A DNA stretch of 64,000 nucleotides from Cloeon dipterum. Lineage: Eukaryota > Arthropoda > Insecta > Ephemeroptera > Baetidae. The notes under the pieces are model-generated. The model saw only the letters and a program-made list of their open reading frames with translations, ran no database searches and was not told the DNA's origin. Below are positions 1 through 11,010 of this stretch, piece after piece. Location of the stretch: positions 5,074,501 to 5,138,500 of the forward strand of contig NC_088787.1 of the NCBI RefSeq assembly GCF_949628265.1, given 5' to 3'. A program made the translations under genes and the position numbers. Every line of letters starts with the position of its first letter. The first letter of the stretch is position 1.

Positions 1-194
1 TAACATGGCGTTTTGATGGGACTGAAAAGTGCGCTGGGAAGTACAGCAGCTCTCTAGTCTGTGATAATACACCTCAGGTCAGAATGGCAGAATATGCAGT
101 GATGGGGGGGAGTAACCTTAAAAAAAGCGCTACATACAAAAAAATAGCTAGGAACTTGGGAAACGGGTGAGAGGGGGCTTGTTACACAATAGAA

Positions 195-515
195 GAAGGT
201 AAAGTGGATGTTTTTTCGACCAAAAAGACCAGCGCGACGTGCGAACTATTTTCCCGCCAAAAACAATATTAACCTAGAAGCGAGGAGTGCGCATGCGTGA
301 GAGCTGGTTTGAGCACTTGCAGAGAGACCGCCCGACCGAATGACTTCTTTGTCAGATCCAGTCAACTCTGACGCATGCGCAGTCTCGCTTATACGTTCAT
401 ATTGCTTTGGTGGGAAAAGCGCTGGAGGTTTTGCTCGAAAAAATATCCACTCTACTTAATTTGACCCTCAAGAATCGATTGGTGGGCTCAGAAAATTCAT
501 CAAAGACCGTCTTTA
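195..515. repeat. Foldback element family 1, copy a
   Basis: Imperfect palindrome. The left arm reads AAAGTGGAT, a CGACCAAAAAG block, GCGCGACGTGCGAAC, then CCCGCC and GCATGCGTGAGAGCTGG. The right arm returns through TCTGACGCATGCGCAG and ends in GACCCTCAAGAATCGATTGG. The same order recurs near 16.3, 45.2, 50.6 and 54.6 kb. No open frame of interest lies inside, so it looks like a non-autonomous foldback/MITE. Confidence 0.75.
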
Positions 516-810
516 AAGGTACTGCTGTATTCTCAGACCACTTTGGTCATTTCGGTTGCTTAAAAAACATCTTAATCTGGCGGGAAAGTTAAGCAAAAAA
601 GGCTCCTGTGACAGTTGGTTTTGACCAGAACGCAATCATTCGCCAAAAAATGCAGCAGTCAATGTCAATTCTGTTAATTATATAAATATAATATTAAGGG
701 GTTAACTGTGTGCATTAATTACAGTTGGAAAAAGCGAAACACCGTTTTTTTGCTTTTCTACGCCTTCATTTATTCAAATCACACTTATGGAGAAGACAGG
801 CAATTGTGGC

Positions 811-1436
811 TCATTCCTGTTGGTTTTTCGCCAGAATCAAATATTTCCTTGGTTCAGTTAGAACTGCGGTATCAGTTCCTGCAATGCTGCAAAGACCGTT
901 ACGCACCTGCAACACAAAGAATAAATACATCAGAAAATAGGAAACAGCTATAAAAAATTCTGGACGGCTATTTAAATAAACAAATTTCCACCTAGAGATT
1001 TTAAATAAGGTTAAAAAAATAGCGCCACCATTCAATCACAGTAAAGGATTAACCTGGACTGGAGCGATTTTTATTTAATAACATAAAAAATGACCTCTCC
1101 GCAAAGCTGGACTCCATTGACGTAGAACGCGCCCATATAGAGATGAGTGGATGCAGCGCCGCACCCGACGATGTAGTGGTCGTCAGGTTTGCAGCGGCTT
1201 TGCATCCTGAACTTGGCGCCTCTGCCGGTCAGCATTTGGCAACTCGTGCTGGGCAGCTTGATCACCTTTCCCTTGCAGCAGAAGTAGCCCCAGCCGTCCC
1301 TAATGTAGCCGGGCAGCAGCTCTCCATAGTGCCACGTCCTGGCGACGTAGATGTTCTCGTTTACATTCTCGACCTTAATCACGTCCCATGGGATTTCATC
1401 GTTGGCGGCCAGCAGCACCCACCTCAGATCGTACAT
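811..1436 (-). CDS. A1: two-repeat DM9 (DUF3421) protein, short form, 145 aa
   Basis: Coding exons are 1436-1095 and 906-811 (complement), joined in phase 0 at GE/V. Repeat 1 holds IYVARTWH, ELLPGYIRDGWGYF and GKVIK. Repeat 2 holds YIVGCG, HLYMGAFYVNG and, after the intron, VRNGLCSIAG and KYLILA. This is the DM9 pattern of a YVGRA-like strand, a PG turn and a closing YxVL. The start at 1436 was chosen because a splice acceptor (TTTCTAG) precedes it at 1445 and it aligns with the start of A2; an upstream ATG at 1520 would need read-through of that acceptor. The donor is GTCATT, weaker than in its relatives. It lacks the short N-terminal exon of A3-A6. No signal peptide is visible. The role is probably glycan binding, by family only. 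Confidence 0.75.
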
Positions 1437-1444
1437 GTTTTCGT

Positions 1445-2635
1445 CTAGAAATTGCCGAGAAAATATTAATAATGCCTGGAATTTTATCCTTGCGTGAGTG
1501 GTTTGCCGAGTGCGTGGCATTGTTGTGATACTTTTCTCTTCGGATTTTTCCTCAAGAATTTCAATCGTTTCAGAAAAAGGCCAGAGACACCAAATTTAAG
1601 TTAAATTTAATTTATTAAATTGTTTAATGTTTGCGCAGATTAATAATAATTGTTATCTCTGTAGGCATTAAAATATTTTTAAAAATTCAAAAGAAAGTTT
1701 AATCCAAAAAATTAACTGACATTCCGAAAATTAAACCAGCTGTGCGGCAAGAATTGAATTCCAATTAAAAGTTACCTTAAAAAGTTATCTTTCGCAGAAA
1801 GAATTAGAAACTCTCCAGTCGCAGCCTTCTTTGGTGGTTACGTGCGTGTGTGTATTAATCGAAATAATCGAATCCTGAGTATTCCCCTACTTTCCTTTAA
1901 GAGAGCGGCGGAGAAAAAAGTTGTGGCGGAAAACGCAGGGATCGGAGCCCGCCAGTCATATTGAAATCGTCCCTCTAGTTCGTCTCCCCGCCGCTCCCTC
2001 TTCATGTCAGGTTTCCCCTGCACCTGCCGCAGCTGAGAAGGTAAACATTGTGCAGGCAGACAGCAGACCGCGGGGGGAAGCGACCACACATGCAGCTGCA
2101 CAGCTGACTGAGTGAACGAGATCACGACGAGCACGTGCTATTGCGCTGTGCCATAAAATCAAAGTCGCATTTCGAAACAATTTACAGGTATTTAACGGTT
2201 TTTACGCAATGTAATCGTTTTATCGGATTAGTTTTGCAATTTCTTACCCTGGGAGCTTGGAAAATCGGGAAAATCTGTTACTTTTTAATATTTTACAGAA
2301 CGATACAAGGCTTAAAGTTGTAATATTTTCCTCAGATATTTTCATGCCATCTTTTTAGAGACTAGTATAACGAAATAAGCCTCTTAATAATTATTCTGTG
2401 CATATTTCTAAATGCGATGCTGCAAAATAGTCTTTCATAATACTCAATAAGATCTGCAAATCGATAAATATTTTACATTTTAAAGTCACCCACAGATTCT
2501 TGACATTTTCAGCATTTTTTCTAACTCTAAATAATATAAATTTCTAAAGAACTCTCCATAAATACTACCTAGTACGCTTTAAATATTTTAGTGGATCGTT
2601 TAACTAGAAATTCCTAGGGATTTTTCCTTCTACCG
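1445..2635. other. Intergenic upstream of A1, no gene seen
   Basis: This stretch lies upstream of A1. It holds the polypyrimidine/acceptor of a presumed 5'-UTR intron at its left end. A more GC-balanced patch at 1.85-2.15 kb could contain the A1 promoter, but no TATA or coding exon could be supported. The remainder is AT-rich and featureless. Confidence 0.5.
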
Positions 2636-2639
2636 GGTT

Positions 2640-3045
2640 TTTGGTATTAAAAAATACTAGAATTTTTTGCTGATTTTTTTTATGTGCATGAAACCGAAAA
2701 TTTCGGCGGCGAAAGAGCCGAAGAGGGGGGGCGTAACCGAGGGCATACATACAATATGGTCGTGCACCACGCCCCCTATGAGCGGCGAGCAGAACACTCT
2801 TGCCTTCCACGTCTGCGCTGCCATATTGTATTCCCTCAGTTACGCCCCCCCTTTTGGCTGTTTCTTGAGGAGGGCGTAACCGAGGGAATACAATATGGCA
2901 GCGCCGAGCGCAGACACTGCAGGTAAGAGTGCACTGCTGCACTACTTGCCGCTCTTTGTGGGCGTGGTGCACGACCATAATATATTCCCTGGGTTACGCC
3001 CCCTTCTTTCGGCTGTTTCGAAATTTTTTAATACCAAAAGTCGAA
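2640..3045. repeat. Foldback element family 3, copy a
   Basis: Inverted repeat whose arms carry TTTGGTATTAAAAAAT, ATGTGCATGAAACCGAAA and GGGCGTAACCGAGGG. The right arm runs through GGGTTACGCCCCC to ATTTTTTAATACCAAAA. Inside, a second inverted pair repeats the GCGTAACCGAGGG / TTACGCCCCC block, so the copy is internally duplicated. It ends about 70 bp before the exon of A2. Related copies lie at 10.8 and 52.3 kb. Confidence 0.75.
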
Positions 3046-3122
3046 GGAAGCATCCCTCCGTAATGTCAGAAATGATTAGCTAAAAAATTAATTCTGTTTT
3101 TCTCCTCAACAGCTCCGACAAA

Positions 3123-4063
3123 ATGGCGCACTGGTATTACTTGCGAACAGGCTCGAAAGGGCCAGACTTCCCGGTTGTCGGCGGCAAACGATTCTTGAAA
3201 GAGCGCAATGTAATTGAACCGATCTACGTGGCGAGGACACAGCATGAAGGCAACCTTCTGGTAGGGTACGCCGTGGATGGCGTCGGTCACTTCCCTTTCA
3301 AGGGCAAGGTGGTGAAAAAAAATGAAGACTACCAAGTGCTGGCCCGCAGGACTAAAGAGGAGAGACGATACAGCTTCGCCGACCTTAAATTAGACGAACT
3401 ATCCCGGGCCCTTGAAGCAGGGCACATGATCGACACCTTGAGCCATTTTCCTTTGTACATTGGACGCGCTAGAGTGGACGAAACAAATCTCTACGGACCG
3501 GTTAGAAATTTTTTTATTTCATTTTAATTTTGATTTTATTTTTACCTCGACTTGAAATGTGGAAATTCGCTCACCATTGCGTTCCTGCCGCGGAAATTTG
3601 TCCGATCGTTCGCCCCGCCCACTTTGGTAATCCTCTGCATAGCGAGCATGGGTCAGCTGATCGGAGTGAAGTTAGCTACATGTGTGGAAGACCCCTCAAA
3701 GCTTAATTCCCTTAATTCACTCCGATCAGCTGACTAGTGCGCGCGATGGAGGGAGATATAAAAGTGGGCGGGGCAAATTATCGGCCAAATTTCCGCGGCA
3801 CGACGTGAGGAATTCAAGCGAAAAATCGTTAATTATGAAATTTAACATTTCTTCAGTCTGATTGTTACTAAATTACATAAATAATGAACTACTTTCTTAA
3901 GAAAGCAATGCAGAATATTCTTTAAAAACGTAACCCCACTACTTTATATATTAATTTTCTCTCTGATTTCCAGATCTTGAATGGTGTATGCCACATCGCC
4001 TTGGGAGATCGAATAGTGAGGAGTTATAAATTTCAAACTCTCTTACCGCGGCCGGACTGCTAA
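3123..4063 (+). CDS. A2: two-repeat DM9 (DUF3421) protein, short form, 155 aa
   Basis: Coding exons are 3123-3500 and 3974-4063, joined in phase 0 at GP/I. The exon begins after an acceptor (CTCAACAG) at 3112, and the first ATG has a good context (CAAAATGGC). Repeat 1 has PIYVARTQHEGN, VGYAVDGVGHF and DYQVL. Repeat 2 has FPLYIGRARV, the clearest canonical DM9 motif in the window, then NGVCHIALG and YKFQTLL. The last exon follows a good acceptor (GATTTCCAG), and AATAAA lies at 4133, 70 bp after the stop. Like A1 it lacks the HDF-SGRRK exon. Its intron carries a family 2 foldback. Probable soluble lectin-like protein; ligand unknown. Confidence 0.8.
3586..3800. repeat. Foldback element family 2, copy a (in A2 intron)
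   Basis: Near-perfect palindrome of about 215 bp with ends TGCCGCGGAAATTTG and CAAATTTCCGCGGCA. GCCCCGCCCACTTT and AAAGTGGGCGGGGC lie inside the ends, and GTCAGCTGATCGGAGTG and CACTCCGATCAGCTGAC nearer the centre. It lies entirely within the A2 intron. A second copy sits in the second intron of A3. Confidence 0.9.
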
Positions 4064-4880
4064 CAATGCAATTTCCGCAATTTCGTTTTAGCGTAATTTT
4101 AAAACACATATTTGTCAAAGTCTGAAAAACGCAATAAAATGAACACATGAAAGCGCCGGAATTCAAGCTTTAAATTAAATTTTCCCAGACGTGACTTCAA
4201 TATGCATATTTTTTAAGATATTTCAGTTGAATTCGATTTATATTTATCACGCTGTGGTAAAACGAAGTAGACAAAACTGTAACAATTAAATCTCAGCTCT
4301 CGTCAGCTCCAAGACATTGCTACAAATAATTTTAAAAATCAAGTTCAGGCTAATTTTAAAGTAATTCCATGAATATATAAAGCGCGAAAGGTCTCATTCC
4401 TCCAAGCTCAAGAACTTTTTAAATTTCCCGCTAACCAACCGTCAGGCACGCCCCCTTTTCCCTGCATAAAGAATCCGCCAGTCCTGCCGGCTGATGTGTC
4501 ACTTGGTCGGCCGCCATGACTTTGGTTAACTTCACTGAATGAGGAAGTTGCCGTAAAAATTTTATGGCACTCAAAATAATTCCAAAAAAGAAGTTGGCCT
4601 TCGGGCTCTGGCCGCCAGTGAAGTCGCTGATGGACCACGCCCACATTATTCCACGAATATTTCACTCGCTAACCATTAATCAGAACAGCGGGAAACAACC
4701 ACTAATCTAAAAAAAATGTGAAAAATCGGAAAGTGGCGCAGAAGGACGATATTAACCATAAGTAAATTTCGTTTTTAAATTTTTGCCATCTCCTTTCTGG
4801 CGGAAATTCAGCTCTAGCAAGGAGTTTATCACCGTCTTAAAATTAAAAACCTTTGAAATATATCCATAGATGATTACAGG
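4064..4880. other. Intergenic between A2 and the upstream module
   Basis: The A2 polyadenylation signal lies at 4133-4138. The rest is AT-rich with a moderately GC-rich patch at 4.43-4.65 kb. No exon, promoter or clear repeat could be supported. Confidence 0.5.
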
Positions 4881-5520
4881 AACCTCGGTGCCTTTGTAAT
4901 ACAACATTAATTTCAAAAAGCCTTAAGAATTCTTATTGCGGCTGATTATGAGCAATTTTGTTTTGTTCCCGCCCATTCTCCCACAGACCCACAGCTGTCA
5001 CTTGGACACACTGACACAAGGTTTCGGTAGTTCAATTTTCCAACGCTTCGTCACGCAGCGCCGCCGCCGCACGACAGCTGTGAGTTATATTATCACGATA
5101 ACGTTCAAAATATTGCTGGCCAAGAGGCAAAAATTCGGCTAACAATAAGCCGGTCCCGCCAGCTGCTGCTCAAGTAGAGTAGTGGGTAAGGAGGTGATAA
5201 TGGTATAATTTTGAGAGCGCGAATCATTGTTAAATCGACTGTTTAATAACAATTAGTCGCGTTGCTTAGCAACAAACCAACAAAATGCACATAAACTGAC
5301 TTGAAAACAGTAGGTTATCAGCTCTGATACCATTTTTGCTTCAAAGCCTCTTGTCTCCTTTCCTTACACAACTCTCCTTATTGTTGGCTGCAGCTTTAAC
5401 CTTCGCGGCAGAGGCGAGGTGCGTCTGATTAGACAGCACAAGGTTCAACCACCGACCACTCCAGCTGATGGAGCGCTCTGATCGCTCTCAGTCTCCTCGA
5501 CGGGGACGGAACGCCATGTG
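4880..5520 (+). promoter_or_regulatory. Upstream module, copy 1 (5' of A3)
   Basis: About 600 bp that recurs upstream of F-box gene 1 (8.19-8.79 kb), A6 (59.7-60.15 kb) and F-box gene 2 (62.28-62.75 kb). Shared landmarks in order are CCCGCCAGCTGCTGCTCAAG, AACCAACAAAATGCACATA, TTTCGCGGCAGAGGCGAGG, GCGTCTGATT, CCACTCCAGCTGA and GAGCGCTCTGATCGCTCT. Its position before unrelated genes suggests a shared promoter/leader. A repeat that happens to lie there is the alternative. No TATA box was identified. Confidence 0.6.
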
Positions 5521-5645
5521 ACATGTGTGTTTATGTTTATTAACTTGCCTCATTCTCCATCCATTGTGAGCTGTGTTGAAAGGGATTGCGCGTTGATTTC
5601 GGTATTGTTTGCGTCTACAACTCTACAGTAAAGCGATCGTAAACG

Positions 5646-7263
5646 ATGGCCTTAGGCTATGAATGTTTCTGGCATGATTTCGTGTCAGGCAGGAGAAAGA
5701 ATTTCGAGTTAGGTAATTATCCAGTTTACAGAAATCGAATTTTGATTGTATTGTGATCAGTGAAAAGTCAACAAAAATACCGTGCAGCGTCAATATTTAC
5801 ATTTTAATTCGATTCTATTGCAGACAAGAGTTTGAAATTAAAGAAATTAATTCAGAATCATAGTTTTTGGTGATTTTTGATTGTCATTGACGGTCAAGAA
5901 TTCGTCTGCGTGAAAAATTCTTATCTGAAAAATGCGACGCACGCAGCTCTAGAAATGTGAATTATTCGTCTCTGATCTCTGCAATTTGGAAATATGTACT
6001 TGGCATCGGCATAACCCTCTCTTTCTCTCTTACTCTTGCAGGGGAAAGGTACGAGAAGGACCCTGAGCACATGAAATGGCAGAAATGGGTGCCAGCGCGA
6101 AGGCCAATCAAACCCAAGTGCTCGAGAGTATTTTCGACAGCCAAGACTGGCGAGGACGTTTATATAGCCAGGCTGAAGCACGAGGGCCAACTGCTGCCCG
6201 GCTACATGAGGAACGGCTGGGCCTACTTTGCCCACGAAGGAAAGGTCATCAAGACAAAAGACGAGCACCAAGTTCTCTTTGGAGGGCACGTCAAGTGGTG
6301 CAGACCCGATCGCGTGGACGAGAGAGACGTCGTCGTCGTTGGACACGACGAAGACAAAAATCCACTCTTCTTGGGCACCTTCATGGTGAACGGAACAAGT
6401 CTCTATGGCGAGGTAAATTTTCGCTCTTAAAGGACACGGATGGTGAAAATATTTTCATTTGAAATTTTGATCTAAAATTAATTAAAATCTTATTGCCGTT
6501 AGAAATTTTGGAATCGGCCGACCAGCAGCTGGCCAAGAAGCGGATTTTTCAAAATGACGCCATTTTGACTGATATAAAAGCATGGATATCATGGAAAATT
6601 CGAAAAGCAGCCATGCAATGACTAATATTTCGCCATTCCGGGCGTAACGTCCCGTTCGTGTCGCGGAAAATTGTCCACCGATGACTCTGAAGTCTTTCCC
6701 CATCGCCCAGATGAGTCACGTAACAAATCGTTTGTGCCGCGGAAATTTGAGTGATCGCTCGCCCCGCCCACTTTAATATCCATCTGCATCGCACGCACGA
6801 GTCAGCTGACCGGAACGAAGTTAGCTCTAGGCGAAAGTCTACCATGTGGAGCCAACTTCACTCCGATCAGCTGACTCGTGCGTGCGATGCAGAGAGATAA
6901 TAAAGTGGGCGGGGCGAACGATCACTCAAATTTCCGCGGCATGTACGAAATACGGAAAACGATTCTCGATCTAACTTCATTTCGAACGAATAACTTGATT
7001 TAAAATAAAGGAGCAGTGGACAGTTTACCGCGGAGAGAATTCCGCTCTCCGTGTCCAGCGCTAGACATATCCCGATTCTGAATTGAATAATATTTATATT
7101 AATTTCAAAACGCGTTATTAATTTGGTAATTTATCTATGCCAACAGGTGCGGAAAGGGGTGTGCAACATTGTCGTTGTTTCAGAGCGAGAGGTAATTGTT
7201 TCCGAGCCCCAGCGCTACGCCATTCTCGGTTGGACACATATATACAAACTTGATAGGGAATGA
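5646..7263 (+). CDS. A3: DM9 (DUF3421) protein, 184 aa
   Basis: Exons are 5646-5712, 6042-6412 and 7147-7263; phases 1 and 0 check and the frame is open throughout. Exon 1 encodes a short module ending in HDFVSGRRKNFELG, shared with A4-A6. Exon 2 begins ERYEKDPEHMKW, the point where A1 and A2 start, then DM9 repeat 1 (VYIARLKHEGQLLPGYMR, WAYFAHEGKVIK, EHQVLF). Repeat 2 is VVVGHDEDKNPLFLGTF, LYGE and, after the intron, VRKGVCNIVVV and RYAILG. AATAAA lies at 7325. There is no signal peptide. Intron 2 contains a family 2 foldback. The gene sits downstream of an upstream module and about 1.8 kb before F-box gene 1, an order repeated at the right end of the window. Ligand unknown. Confidence 0.88.
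6735..6941. repeat. Foldback element family 2, copy b (in A3 intron 2)
   Basis: Palindrome with the same ends (TGCCGCGGAAATTTG) and core (GTCAGCTGACCGG, CCGATCAGCTGACTC) as the copy at 3586. It lies wholly inside the second intron of A3. Confidence 0.9.
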
Positions 7264-8190
7264 GCAGAAACTATCGACGCAATTTGTCTTTGAAATTCAC
7301 TATTGGTTGTTATGTTGGTAGATAAATAAAACAACTGGTTGAGAGTTAAAATAAATTAATCTGAAATTTGTGTACTCATTGTTAGCATTAAACCTTTCAA
7401 TAAGTCCTAATTGTTTGAATTTATCCAAGTTGATAATTTTATTAGTTAATTATTTCTTCAGACGTGCTGACACGAAATAAGTCCAGCTATTCGCTGTAGA
7501 ATTGTTGGAAAAGATATTTTTCATTTTAATAAAATAGTGGTTTTCACGATTCTATGGTGATTGGTTAAACCGATTTTGGTTTTCAGCACGTCAAAAGAAA
7601 ATATATTAAGTGAAGAATGCACAGTAGCAGGATTGAGTTCTGAAATCGCAGCGAAATTATCTTAAAATTAAATTTATTACTTAAGTGTAAGGTCGCGCCA
7701 TCTGTTCGCTGCGTCAAAATCCATTTCGCGGTTTTTAATGCATAAAACCGCACCCGCAAATATTAATCCCGCAACCGCACCCACCAGAAGTGACAAAAAA
7801 TTAAACCAACCCGCCCCGCGGCGCGGTTAACCGCGGGTTTCGACCCTCACTCTTACGCCCCTGCAGGGCTCTAGTCTGAAATCGCAGTGGATGTGCTTTA
7901 AAATCGAAAGAAACCACTGACGCCATCTATTTTGGTGGATTCGAACACCAAAAGGGCTTACAGAACTGGTGAAATAAATTATAACATCTAAAAATATAAC
8001 AGAAAAAAACCTTCATCTTGAAATTAAGCTAGAATTTCAGTTTTCACTGCGGTTTTTGTGGTAAATCACAACCGCGGCAGTGGTTTTGACCTTTTGCAAC
8101 CTCTGTGGTTGCGGTGCGGTTGTGGTTTTGAACGTGGCGGCCGCGGTGCGGATGCGGTACCAGAATTTTACACCGCGGAGGAACCTCAGT
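7264..8190. repeat. Intergenic repeat patchwork: family 5 fragment and GC-rich foldback
   Basis: 7450-7720 matches family 5: GACGTGCTGA, CGATTTTGGTTTTCAGC, ACGTCAAAAGAAAATAT, GGATTGAGT and GCGCCATCTG. 7725-7860 and 8040-8185 are GC-rich, with AAACCGCACCCGCAA on one side and GGTTGCGGTGCGGTTGTGG on the other, so they look like arms of a degenerate foldback. A second family 5 fragment (CTAGTCTGAAATCGCAG, ACGCCATCT) sits between them. No gene was seen. Confidence 0.6.
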
Positions 8191-8790
8191 GCCTTTTTAA
8201 TTTATCATTATTATTTCCATCCAAAAAAGCCTTAAGAATTCTTATTGCAGCTGATTGTGAGCGATTTTGTTTTTTCCCGCCCATTCTCCCACAGCTGTCA
8301 CTAGGACCCAAGGTTTCAGTAGTTCAATTTTCCAACGCTTAACGCTTCGTCACGCAGCGCCGCCACCGCACGACAGCTGTGAGTTACATTATCACGATGA
8401 CGTCCAATATTGCCCGCCGCCGGGCAAAAATCCGGCCAACAGCCGGTCCCGCCAGCTGCTGCTCAAGTAGAGTGCCAAGTAAGGAGATGACTGTGGTATA
8501 GTTAAGAGATCACAAATCGTTGTTTAATTGACTGTTTAGTAACAATAAGTCACGTTGCTTAGCAACAAACCAACAAAATGCACATAAAATGACTTGCAAA
8601 CAGTAAGTTATCCGCTCTGACACCATTTTTGCTTCACAACCTCTTGTCTCCCTTACTTACTCCATTCTCCTTATCGTTGGCTGCAGCTTTAAATTTCGCG
8701 GCAGAGGCGAGGTGCGTCTGATTTGGCAGCACAATGCTCAACCACCGACCACTCCAGCTGACGCACTGCCATGTTTGTTGTTTACTTTCC
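8190..8790 (+). promoter_or_regulatory. Upstream module, copy 2 (5' of F-box gene 1)
   Basis: Carries the same ordered landmarks as the 4.88-kb copy, including AGCCGGTCCCGCCAGCTGCT, CAAACCAACAAAATGCACAT and TTCGCGGCAGAGGCGAGGTG. From about 8.79 kb it continues into a leader (CTCCGATTTTCCACG, ACGGCCGATAAGTAAAGG) repeated almost unchanged before F-box gene 2. Promoter role inferred from position. Confidence 0.6.
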
Positions 8791-9081
8791 TCATTGATCC
8801 TGCAGCTTGATACTCTTTCGAAATCTCCGATTTTCCACGTTTCGAAAGTCCTACCGAACATTTCTACCATTACGGCCGATAAGTAAAGGTCCACGTCTCT
8901 ATTTTAGCCTATTTTTGAACGTTTTCGTGCCTTTTTCGTATTTAAATTCAGAAATATAAACCGCGTGTTCTTGACATAACAAAAATGTCACAATTCTTGC
9001 TCTCTTTTTTGTTTTTTCCATAAAATTCACTTTGAAAACAATTTAATTCATCGAAAAGAATTAATTACAACGATCATTCTG

Positions 9082-10286
9082 ATGGATCATTTTCCTGTAG
9101 AAGTATTAGAGCAAGTTTTGAACAAAATAAGGTGCGTGGATCTGTTTCCTATCGCGCGTGTGAGTGAATATTGGACGAGTGCAATCGAGGGCATTGTTAA
9201 ACGTCGGATTTTCAAGTCAGACGTGAGGAAGGGCAAGGCGGAAATCCTGGACTTGGCTGACTGCCACTTCATCATCAAGAAGGCTAACTCGAACGTTCTT
9301 CCGAGAGCGAGGAGCGCGAGGAGGAAAAACGTCCAGAGAAAGGAACTCGCCAAATCTGTCAGGCGAACGCTTAGTACATAAAATAATTTAAATATTTCTA
9401 CAATTAATTTGTTAACTCATTACGGACAATTTCAGGCCCATTCGTGACCAGCACAACCCCTTCGACGCGTTCCGGCAAGAGGCACCAGTGCCTGAGATTC
9501 AGTATCAACGAGTTGTGCGTGAGCTCCGAAATACTAGACAGTCTTCAGCCGAAGATCACGTTCAGTTTTGCGTAAGTTTGTTTTAAAGTCTCCCGCCGCA
9601 ATTATTGATATTTACCAGGCGCTTCCGCTGCGATTTCTGAGTCGTTCTTCACTCAAAATGTGTTCCAAAAACCAAAATCGACTCATGGAATCACCGTAAA
9701 ATATTAAAAATTATTTAAAATCATTGCTAACAGTTCAAGGGGATTGGTTGGACTGATTTTTGTCATCAACGCACCTAAGAAACTATTTTAAAAGCAGAAA
9801 GTACAGCAAGAGGAATGAATATTGGCAAATCACTGAGGAAAAGCCTTAATGTCCATTTATTGGTGGCTTCAAACACCAAGAACCTTCGCTGATAGTGTTG
9901 AATTGAATATTTATCTGCAATTTTTTTAATTCCAGTGGTTCTCACAGCATTTTTCGTGATTTGAGGCAGTGCACCCTCGAAGTCCTCGATGGCAACGAGA
10001 GGCCAATCGAAACAAAAACCCTTGATCGCCCCTTTTCTAAGGTTTGGTGGAAATTTATTTGTTGGTTATTCCTAAATAATCTTTTTGTTTATTTCAGTTT
10101 GAAAACTCGTTGATCATCGAAAAGTACGGCGTGGGCGTCCGAAGTGTCCGGATTTTGTTCACCTTCGGCAAGGACAAAGTTCCATCTCTCGGGACGAATC
10201 AGTTTTTGTATCTTGCATCAATTTTGAAGCTCTCAATCGACAAGCACTGTGACTGTTGCTTTAATTTTAATGGAGATATCTGCTAA
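9082..10286 (+). CDS. F-box gene 1: F-box protein, 240 aa
   Basis: Four exons, 9082-9373, 9436-9571, 9936-10041 and 10098-10286; phases 1, 2 and 0 agree and the joined frame is open to TAA. Residues 1-45 are an F-box: FPVEVLEQVLNKI, LFPIARVSEYW and RIFKS. F-box proteins join substrates to the Skp1-Cullin1 ubiquitin ligase through this motif. The remaining roughly 190 residues, with a basic stretch (RARSARRKNVQRK) and QCLRFSIN, FRDLRQCTLEVLDG and GVGVRSVRILFTFG, show no WD or leucine-rich repeat that I recognise, though the alternating hydrophobics could be a degenerate repeat fold. Substrate unknown. Intron 2 holds family 5-like sequence. A second copy starts at 63045. Confidence 0.85.
9630..9880. 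repeat. Family 5-like sequence in F-box 1 intron 2
   Basis: CTTCCGCTGCGATTTCTGA on one side and ATTGGTGGCTTCAAACACC on the other match family 5 ends. The equivalent stretch lies in the same intron of F-box gene 2 (63.56-63.81 kb), so the insertion predates that duplication. Confidence 0.6.
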
Positions 10287-10790
10287 GGACTGCAATATGC
10301 GTTTCTAAAACTGACGCATTAATTTATTTACCTTTTAAACTTTAATTTTATTGTATTTGTTTGTGTACGTTAGGTACTTTTGTAAATAAAATTCATATTT
10401 AAATATCTAAATATTAATTTTGTCTGGAAAACAGATAATTGTCCTCAAAAATCATCAAATTTGACCTTGACATGCTTTGTTTTGAATTATATTTAATTCA
10501 TGTAGAGAGGCTGATGATGGCAATGGCAACACCCACATAACCAGCTGATTGAAACACCAAAACAAGTTCTACCAATGCAGCCAACAGAAGTATGGTGATC
10601 TTAACTTGCCAACTAGACAAAAATTAATTAAGTCCAGTGGAAATGGCGATTATTCCATACCGTACTTTAGCTTCTAATTGTTAGAAGAAATTTTGGCGGT
10701 ATAACTTAATAAATTCGATAAATTCACTCGAAGGTACCACATTATAATGAACTAAGAAATTCTGTGAACAGGTGGATGTTACGTTCGACC
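10287..10790. other. Intergenic 3' of F-box gene 1
   Basis: AATAAA lies at about 10386, 100 bp after the stop. The rest is AT-rich, with no exon or clear repeat. Confidence 0.5.
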
Positions 10791-10794
10791 GGGA

Positions 10795-11010
10795 TTTTGG
10801 TTTTAAAAATATACATACTAGATTTTTGGCCAATTTGTTTTATGTGCGTGAAATCGGAATGTTCGGCGTCGAAACAAGCAAATTCGGCTGCCAAAGAGAG
10901 GGCGTAACCGAGGGAATGCAATTTATTCAGTCGCACCACGCCCCCTAAGGCAAGCATATTGTGTAGTGTTTCAAGGTCGAGCAAAAAAAACGGTGCCGTG
11001 ATCCGCCCAT
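10795..11010. repeat. Chimeric foldback: half of family 3 joined to half of family 4
   Basis: 10795-10945 matches the left arm of family 3 (TATGTGCGTGAAATCGGAA, GGGCGTAACCGAGGGAATG, CACGCCCCCT). From about 10950 it becomes the right half of family 4 (AGTGTTTCAAGGTCGAGC, GGTGCCGTGATCCGCCC). Neither partner arm follows. Confidence 0.7.

Noticed and set aside
2684-2978. Open frames on both strands within the 2.64-3.05 kb foldback
   Set aside because: Palindromic sequence gives similar peptides on both strands; there is no gene-like feature.
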